Assembly (NCBI GenBank): GCA_009929975.1
Contig: RZZF01000041.1
Span: forward strand, 1-10,342
DNA length: 10,342 bases
Direction of reading: 5' to 3'
DNA from: Clostridia bacterium
GTDB lineage: Bacteria > Bacillota > Clostridia > Saccharofermentanales > UBA5734
The position numbers were made by a program, and so were the translations under genes. This document shows, one piece after another, positions 6,404-10,342 of this stretch (the first letter of the stretch is position 1; each line of letters starts with the position of its first letter). The notes under the pieces are model-generated. The model ran no database searches, was not told where the DNA came from, and was given only the letters and a program-made list of their open reading frames with translations.

Positions 6404-7324
6404 ATGATGCCAGCCATTCTATTTCCCGGACAGGGAACCCAGAACGATATCCGCAGTACGGAACTGGCGGCTGCCGATCGGGATGCCGCCAAGTTGTATG
6501 AACTGGTCGCCGACCAGACAGGCCTTGATCTTCTTTCGCTCAGATCCGATCAGCTGCAGTCAACCCATGCTGCCCAGCTGGCGATCGTCACTTTCAGTCT
6601 GGCGATCTGGCAGATCTGGCGCAAAGTATATCCGGACGTATCGGTCGGAGCTTTCGCGGGGTTTTCGCTCGGTGAATATACGGCGCTGGCAGCCTCCGGA
6701 ATCCTTCAGGTGCCGGATCTGATCACCCTTCTCGCCAGACGGGCTGAATTCATGCAGGAAGCAGTGAACACGACGCCAGGCGGTATGACCGCCCTGATCG
6801 GTCTTGACATCGTCCGGATTCGGCAGATACTGGCTGAGGAGCGCTGGGCGGACCGTGTCTGGATCGCGAATGAGAACGCGCCAGGCCAGACGGTCATCGC
6901 CGGATATCAGACAGACCTCGCCCTCTGCGCGGAGACGATGCGGAAGGCCGGAGCACGGCGGATCATACCACTCGATGTCCAGGGCGCGTTTCACACTCCG
7001 TTGATGCGGCCGGCCGCTGAGAAACTCCGGCAGACAGCCCGTTCCTTCGTGTTCCGCGAACCCGGAACTTCAGTCTACCTCAACCTGACCGCCGAGCCGG
7101 CCAATCCGTCCACCGACTGGCCGCGGACTCTGGCCGGACAGATGTGCAGCCCCATCCGCTGGACGGATGAAGTCTGCCGTATGCAGCGCGACGGTATCCG
7201 CCAGTTTTGTGAACTCGGTCCCGGCCAGGTTCTGACAGGTCTGGTCCGCAGAATTTTGCCAGATGCCGGCAAATACAGTTTTTCATCACTGGCGGATCTG
7301 GAACAGCGGCTGCCGAGCGGCTGA
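6404..7324 (+). CDS. fabD: Malonyl-CoA:ACP transacylase
   Basis: FabD moves the malonyl group from CoA to acyl carrier protein, making the extender for FabH and FabF. The 306-residue protein has FPGQGTQ at 7-13, the nucleophile Ser88 in GFSLGEY, Arg113 in ARRAEFMQEA (carboxylate anchor), ANENAPGQTVIAG (155-167), His197 in GAFHTPLM, and ELGPGQVLTGL (270-280). The Ser-Arg and Ser-His spacings (25 and 109) equal those of E. coli FabD. Two points differ from the classic form: Phe in place of His before the nucleophile (GHSLG), and the loop after GQGTQ lacks the usual GMG. An AGGAGG site (6393-6398) precedes the ATG by 5 nt; the next codon is also ATG. It is transcribed away from the rest of the FASII genes and shares their control region. 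Confidence 0.95.
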   Translation: MMPAILFPGQGTQNDIRSTELAAADRDAAKLYELVADQTGLDLLSLRSDQLQSTHAAQLAIVTFSLAIWQIWRKVYPDVSVGAFAGFSLGEYTALAASGILQVPDLITLLARRAEFMQEAVNTTPGGMTALIGLDIVRIRQILAEERWADRVWIANENAPGQTVIAGYQTDLALCAETMRKAGARRIIPLDVQGAFHTPLMRPAAEKLRQTARSFVFREPGTSVYLNLTAEPANPSTDWPRTLAGQMCSPIRWTDEVCRMQRDGIRQFCELGPGQVLTGLVRRILPDAGKYSFSSLADLEQRLPSG

Positions 7325-7328
7325 TATC

Positions 7329-7337
7329 TGGTATAAT
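7329..7337 (+). promoter_or_regulatory. Extended -10 promoter for the aminopeptidase gene
   Basis: TGGTATAAT is a perfect extended -10 (TGnTATAAT), placed just after the fabD stop. No good -35 is seen at 16-18 bp upstream (CTGCCG at best), which the extended -10 may offset. The inferred start is near 7344, about 26 nt before the ATG. The -10 is enclosed by a short inverted repeat, CTGAT (7321-7325) and ATCAG (7336-7340). Read-through from fabD is also possible, since no terminator is seen between the genes. Confidence 0.6.
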
Positions 7338-7369
7338 CAGAATAGCTTAATTATACGAGGTGTTCTGAT

Positions 7370-8491
7370 ATGAAGGATCCAAGACTCGAGCAGTTGGCGC
7401 ATCTGATGCTGACCCATTCCATGAAAATCCAGAAAGGTGATTATTTCCATATAACCGCTGATATCACAGGGCTTCCTCTCGTCAAGGCCCTGCTGCGGCA
7501 AAGCCGCCAGCTTGGCGCTCTGGCTGAAGTGCAGCTGACACAACAGGAAGTGGACCGGCTGCTTCTAGAGCAGCTGAACCCGGACGATGACGGCAGGAGC
7601 AGCGGTTTTCTGACCGATCTGTCTGAGACCGGTATCCGCCAGTTTGAGAACAAGGTCGGTGATATCCGCATCAGAGCCTATGCCAACGATCAGGAGCAGG
7701 CAGCGGTAGCGGCTGATAATCGCCAGCTATCCGGAAAATTCATGAAACCATTCCGCGATCTGATCATCAACCATCGCCGCTGGGTTCTGTTCGAGTATCC
7801 GACAGCCGGGCAGGCTCAGCGGGCCGGGATGTCCTACGATGATTATCTTGATTTTGTTTTGGACGCGTCATCTGTTGATTATCAGGCGATGCAGCGCGAT
7901 GTCCAGCCACTGGCGGAGCTCATGCGCAAGACCCGCCATGTCCGGCTGACCGGAAAAGACACGGACCTCAGTTTCTCCATCGATAATATTCCGGTTATCC
8001 CCTGCTGCGGCGAATTCAATATTCCGGACGGTGAATGTTTCACCGCCCCGGTGCGCGATTCAGTCAACGGTGAACTTCTGATCAACACGCCGACGGTCTA
8101 TTGGGGAAAAATCTTCCATGACATCCGGCTGACATTCAAAGACGGCCGCATCATCAAGGCGACCGCACGGGATGGCGTAGAGGATCTCAACCGGATTCTC
8201 GACAGTGATGATGGCGCCCGCTATATCGGCGAGTTCGCGATCGGTTTCAATCCGAAAATCATGGATCCGTTCATGAATACGCTCTTCGATGAAAAAATCA
8301 GCGGGTCATTCCATTTCACACCCGGAGCCTGCTATGATGACGCACCGAACGGCAATGACTCAACGATCCACTGGGATCTGGTCCACATCCAGCGGCCGGA
8401 ATATGGTGGTGGCAGCATCTGGTTTGATGGCAATGAAATCAGGCGGGATGGTCTGTTCACACTGTCTGAACTTGCGACTCTCAACCCGTAA
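7370..8491 (+). CDS. M29-family metallo-aminopeptidase (AmpS/PepS/thermophilic aminopeptidase type)
   Basis: M29 peptidases are cytoplasmic dimeric, two-metal enzymes that remove N-terminal residues from peptides. The 373-residue protein is slightly shorter than the usual ~400-410. It has the family's motifs in order: EFNIPDGECFTAP (215-227) with metal-ligand candidate Glu222, GEFAIGFNP (287-295) with Glu288, His315 in SGSFHFTPG, Tyr322, and IHWDLV (333-338) with His334 and Asp336. Together these give the full set of metal and catalytic positions expected for the family. GAGGTG (7357-7362) lies 7 nt before the ATG. There is no signal peptide. It has its own extended -10 promoter. The neighbour downstream, a motor-like membrane protein, has no evident link to peptide breakdown. 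Which family branch (AmpS, PepS or AmpT) it belongs to, and its peptide preference, are not decided by the sequence. Confidence 0.92.
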   Translation: MKDPRLEQLAHLMLTHSMKIQKGDYFHITADITGLPLVKALLRQSRQLGALAEVQLTQQEVDRLLLEQLNPDDDGRSSGFLTDLSETGIRQFENKVGDIRIRAYANDQEQAAVAADNRQLSGKFMKPFRDLIINHRRWVLFEYPTAGQAQRAGMSYDDYLDFVLDASSVDYQAMQRDVQPLAELMRKTRHVRLTGKDTDLSFSIDNIPVIPCCGEFNIPDGECFTAPVRDSVNGELLINTPTVYWGKIFHDIRLTFKDGRIIKATARDGVEDLNRILDSDDGARYIGEFAIGFNPKIMDPFMNTLFDEKISGSFHFTPGACYDDAPNGNDSTIHWDLVHIQRPEYGGGSIWFDGNEIRRDGLFTLSELATLNP

Positions 8492-8547
8492 CCCGGGAAA
8501 GAATTCATGCTTCGGTTCGTCTTGTCATATCATAGGGAGGGTAATCA

Positions 8548-10191
8548 ATGGCCTTGCTGTTCCTGAATGTCGCTGACCTGCATCCGCTTTACTGGATCGT
8601 GTCTTTCGCGCTGCCGGTGCTCCTGCTGATCATCACGCTGGCCGCCCTGGTTCTGGCTGCCCGCTCGAGACAGCAGATTGAAAAGGCTTCCAGCGCTCTC
8701 ATGAACGGTCTTTCTGAGCTGAATCACCGTGATATGGCCAATCTGCCTAAACTCAGCGCGATCTTTGATCAACTGCCGCAAAAACACCTGGGCCGGCAGT
8801 TCCACCTGATGGCGGCAGACAGTCAGGTCCTGTATGAAAACCGATGGCTGGCGGATCCGGCAGATTATCTCCAGCCCCGCCAGATTCTGCCGGCCAGCGG
8901 AGCCGGCAGCCTGTCCGCACGGCTGCCGGCCACTCTGATGTCTGTCGGCCTGCTCGGTACACTCGCCGCCTTGCTTCTGACCCGGCAATATGATGTGCCG
9001 CAGCCCTTTTCCATTCCCGTTCTGGTTTTGACTCCGTTGATTTCGGCACTGGCGCTGTCATTGCTCCTGTTTGTGACAACTAGGGACCAGGGTCTGCGCG
9101 TCGAGGACACTCTGCAGGGCATGTACCGGCAGATCGGTCTTTATGTACCGGTTTACGGCAGTCAGGCCGGACTCAGTCTTCTGATCGATCAATTCATGCG
9201 TTACGATCGTTCCATGCATGAGTCTCTTGAGCACTTCACCGCCACGGCAGGCCGTCTGGCTGAAAGTGACATGGCAGAGGGAATTCAGCGCAGTGTCGAA
9301 CAGGTGCTGCTTGAAAGTGTCGCGCCGTCAATCCGTGAATCGACGACGGTTCTGCACCAGTTATCCGAAGAACTGATCAAACGGCAGGAGGCCGGCATGC
9401 AGGATCTCGCGGCCCGCTTCGCCGAAGCCCTTTCCGCGGAAATCGCGGCGCACCTCCATCCCGTCAACCGTGAGATAACCCAGATGACCAGCCTGATGCG
9501 GGATGTCAAAAATTATATCGACTACGCCATGCGCGCGCTGGAAACGGTCCGGCAGGAATCCGACCATCTGCTGAAAGACACCCATTCAGCCCTTCAGCAG
9601 ATGGCTGAAGCCCGGACGGCGCTGAGCACTGATTTCGCGGCCGCCCGAGGCTACCTGGATCAGATGTCGGTGACAACCGGACGAATGGCCGAACTCCAGG
9701 ACAGTCAGGAAAACGGGCTGTCCGCCACCATCCAGACTTTGTCCGAGCAGCTCAGCCGGCACAGCCAGACCATGCAAGAGCAGGTTCAGTCCGCCACCAC
9801 TGCTGTGTTGTCCGCACAGCAGTCGGCCAATCACCAGACAGAAAATGCCGATACCCAAATTCAGCAGATCGGTGATCAGGTACAAAGACTCAATGACGGA
9901 TTGACCCGGACCATCGAGCAGCTTCTCCAGCAGGTCAGCCAGGAGTCCGGGGCGGTTGCCACGCATGCGCAGGAAATCGGCCAGGAACTGACCGCTTTGA
10001 ACCAGACATTGTCTCTTTCACTCAGCGACTTCAGCCAGGAATCTGCCCGTTATGTCCAGGACACGCTTCATTCGTTTGATGCCAGTCTGGCCGAGCTGGT
10101 TCGCCGGCTGAGCCAGGCCACCGTTGAAATACGCGATGCCGTCGATGCCCTGCCGGCCGCGTTGAAACAGCACGCTGACTATACATCATGA
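8548..10191 (+). CDS. ExbB/TolQ/ZorA-like membrane protein with a long cytoplasmic helical tail
   Basis: The 547-residue protein has three predicted membrane helices (about 14-38, 127-145 and 155-177). A ~90-residue loop with Arg/Lys at its start (AARSRQQIEK) separates helices 1 and 2, and only about 9 residues separate 2 and 3. This is the ExbB/TolQ plan, with the loop and C-terminus inside the cell. Helix 2 carries PATLMSVGLLGT, like the P-x5-GLLGT pattern of proton-channel subunits, and the stretch after helix 3 (QIGLYVPVYGSQAGLSLLI) resembles the region after the channel in ZorA-type proteins. Residues about 180-540 are almost free of Pro and Gly and rich in Gln, Ala, Glu, Leu and Ser, suggesting long helices or coiled coil. 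A long inward tail is a known trait of ZorA, the motor subunit of Zorya defence. GGAGG (8536-8540) is 7 nt before the ATG. The stop overlaps the next start by ATGA. A chemoreceptor-like or EzrA-like scaffold is the alternative. Function is not established. Confidence 0.75.
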   Translation: MALLFLNVADLHPLYWIVSFALPVLLLIITLAALVLAARSRQQIEKASSALMNGLSELNHRDMANLPKLSAIFDQLPQKHLGRQFHLMAADSQVLYENRWLADPADYLQPRQILPASGAGSLSARLPATLMSVGLLGTLAALLLTRQYDVPQPFSIPVLVLTPLISALALSLLLFVTTRDQGLRVEDTLQGMYRQIGLYVPVYGSQAGLSLLIDQFMRYDRSMHESLEHFTATAGRLAESDMAEGIQRSVEQVLLESVAPSIRESTTVLHQLSEELIKRQEAGMQDLAARFAEALSAEIAAHLHPVNREITQMTSLMRDVKNYIDYAMRALETVRQESDHLLKDTHSALQQMAEARTALSTDFAAARGYLDQMSVTTGRMAELQDSQENGLSATIQTLSEQLSRHSQTMQEQVQSATTAVLSAQQSANHQTENADTQIQQIGDQVQRLNDGLTRTIEQLLQQVSQESGAVATHAQEIGQELTALNQTLSLSLSDFSQESARYVQDTLHSFDASLAELVRRLSQATVEIRDAVDALPAALKQHADYTS

Positions 10192-10342
10192 CGCGTATGG
10201 GTCAACCAAAATTTCACAACCTGTTTGCGAAACAGACACCCCGACCCGATGAAATGACCCGTGCCATGACCCAGGTCCGGCAGTTATTGCCAACCTTGCG
10301 TGAGCGCCTGATCGAGCCTGACGAAGCAGTCCTGGATCAGCT
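10188..10342 (+). CDS. Unknown gene coupled to the ZorA-like gene (partial, runs off the window)
   Basis: The ATG at 10188 overlaps the stop of the preceding gene (ATGA), and the frame is open for 51 full codons to the window edge; a stop codon at 10176-10178 bars any earlier start. A second ATG at 10197 would also serve. There is no clear ribosome site, so translation probably depends on coupling. The visible part starts MTRMGQPKFHNLFAKQ and continues as a charged, probably helical stretch (VRQLLPTLRERLIEPDEAV) with no membrane helix or signal peptide. In ZorAB, TolQR and ExbBD pairs the partner has a membrane helix within the first few dozen residues, so this is not an ordinary ZorB, TolR or ExbD start. 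I do not recognise the protein. Confidence 0.7.
   Translation, partial: MTRMGQPKFHNLFAKQTPRPDEMTRAMTQVRQLLPTLRERLIEPDEAVLDQ

Noticed and set aside
8492..8547. Separate promoter or terminator between the aminopeptidase and the ZorA-like gene
   Set aside because: The 56-nt gap contains a TATCAT at 8528-8533 but no matching -35 at 16-18 bp, and no stem followed by a U run. Co-transcription is the simpler reading.
8545..8988. A minus-strand open frame opposite the start of the ZorA-like gene
   Set aside because: It is Gln/Arg/His-rich without motifs and is antisense to a gene with a strong ribosome site and clear membrane helices.
9190..10180. Chemoreceptor signalling domain in the long tail of the ZorA-like protein
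   Set aside because: The helical, Gln/Ala/Ser-rich composition is similar to chemoreceptors, but the conserved hairpin-tip motif of that family is not seen.
8548..10342. A complete Zorya defence system
   Set aside because: Only a ZorA-like protein is seen. The partner start lacks ZorB features, and no ZorC, ZorD or ZorE gene lies in the window, so calling a Zorya system would go beyond the evidence.

Overview
The window looks like chromosomal DNA of a low-to-mid GC Gram-positive bacterium (Bacillota), with a base composition that by eye is slightly above half G+C. The evidence is the fatty-acid synthesis set: an FMN-dependent FabK-type enoyl reductase, a gene order almost the same as the streptococcal FASII cluster, strong GGAGG ribosome sites set about 7 nt before most starts, and a FabT-like TTTGA-N3-TCAAA operator. 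The G+C content argues against Streptococcus itself. A clostridial or erysipelotrichial lineage is possible, but the sequence alone does not settle it.

Region 1 (1-6272, minus strand) is a tightly packed type II fatty-acid synthesis operon read leftwards: fabH, fabK, fabG, fabF, accB, fabZ, accC and the first 11 codons of a further gene, probably a carboxyltransferase subunit of acetyl-CoA carboxylase. Many junctions are ATGA overlaps or gaps of a few bases, so translational coupling is likely. AccB and AccC supply malonyl-CoA, FabH starts the chain, FabF elongates, and FabG, FabZ and FabK carry out reduction, dehydration and reduction. No acpP and no regulator gene is present in the window.

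Region 2 (6273-6403) is the control region between fabH and fabD. Each direction has a sigma-A-type promoter with a 17-bp spacer. The two promoters face each other, and two tandem FabT-like palindromes fill the gap between their -10 boxes, so one bound repressor could close both. A separate perfect 17-bp palindrome overlaps the -35 of the fabD promoter.

Region 3 (6404-10342, plus strand) holds fabD (malonyl-CoA:ACP transacylase, moved out of its streptococcal position between fabK and fabG), then an M29-family aminopeptidase with its own extended -10 promoter. Next is a 547-residue membrane protein with the ExbB/TolQ/ZorA three-helix plan and a very long predicted cytoplasmic helical tail. 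Its stop codon overlaps the start of a gene that runs off the window end. This last pair is the least understood part: it resembles the motor half of ZorAB-like systems but sits in a housekeeping neighbourhood, and the visible start of the partner lacks the early membrane helix expected of ZorB.
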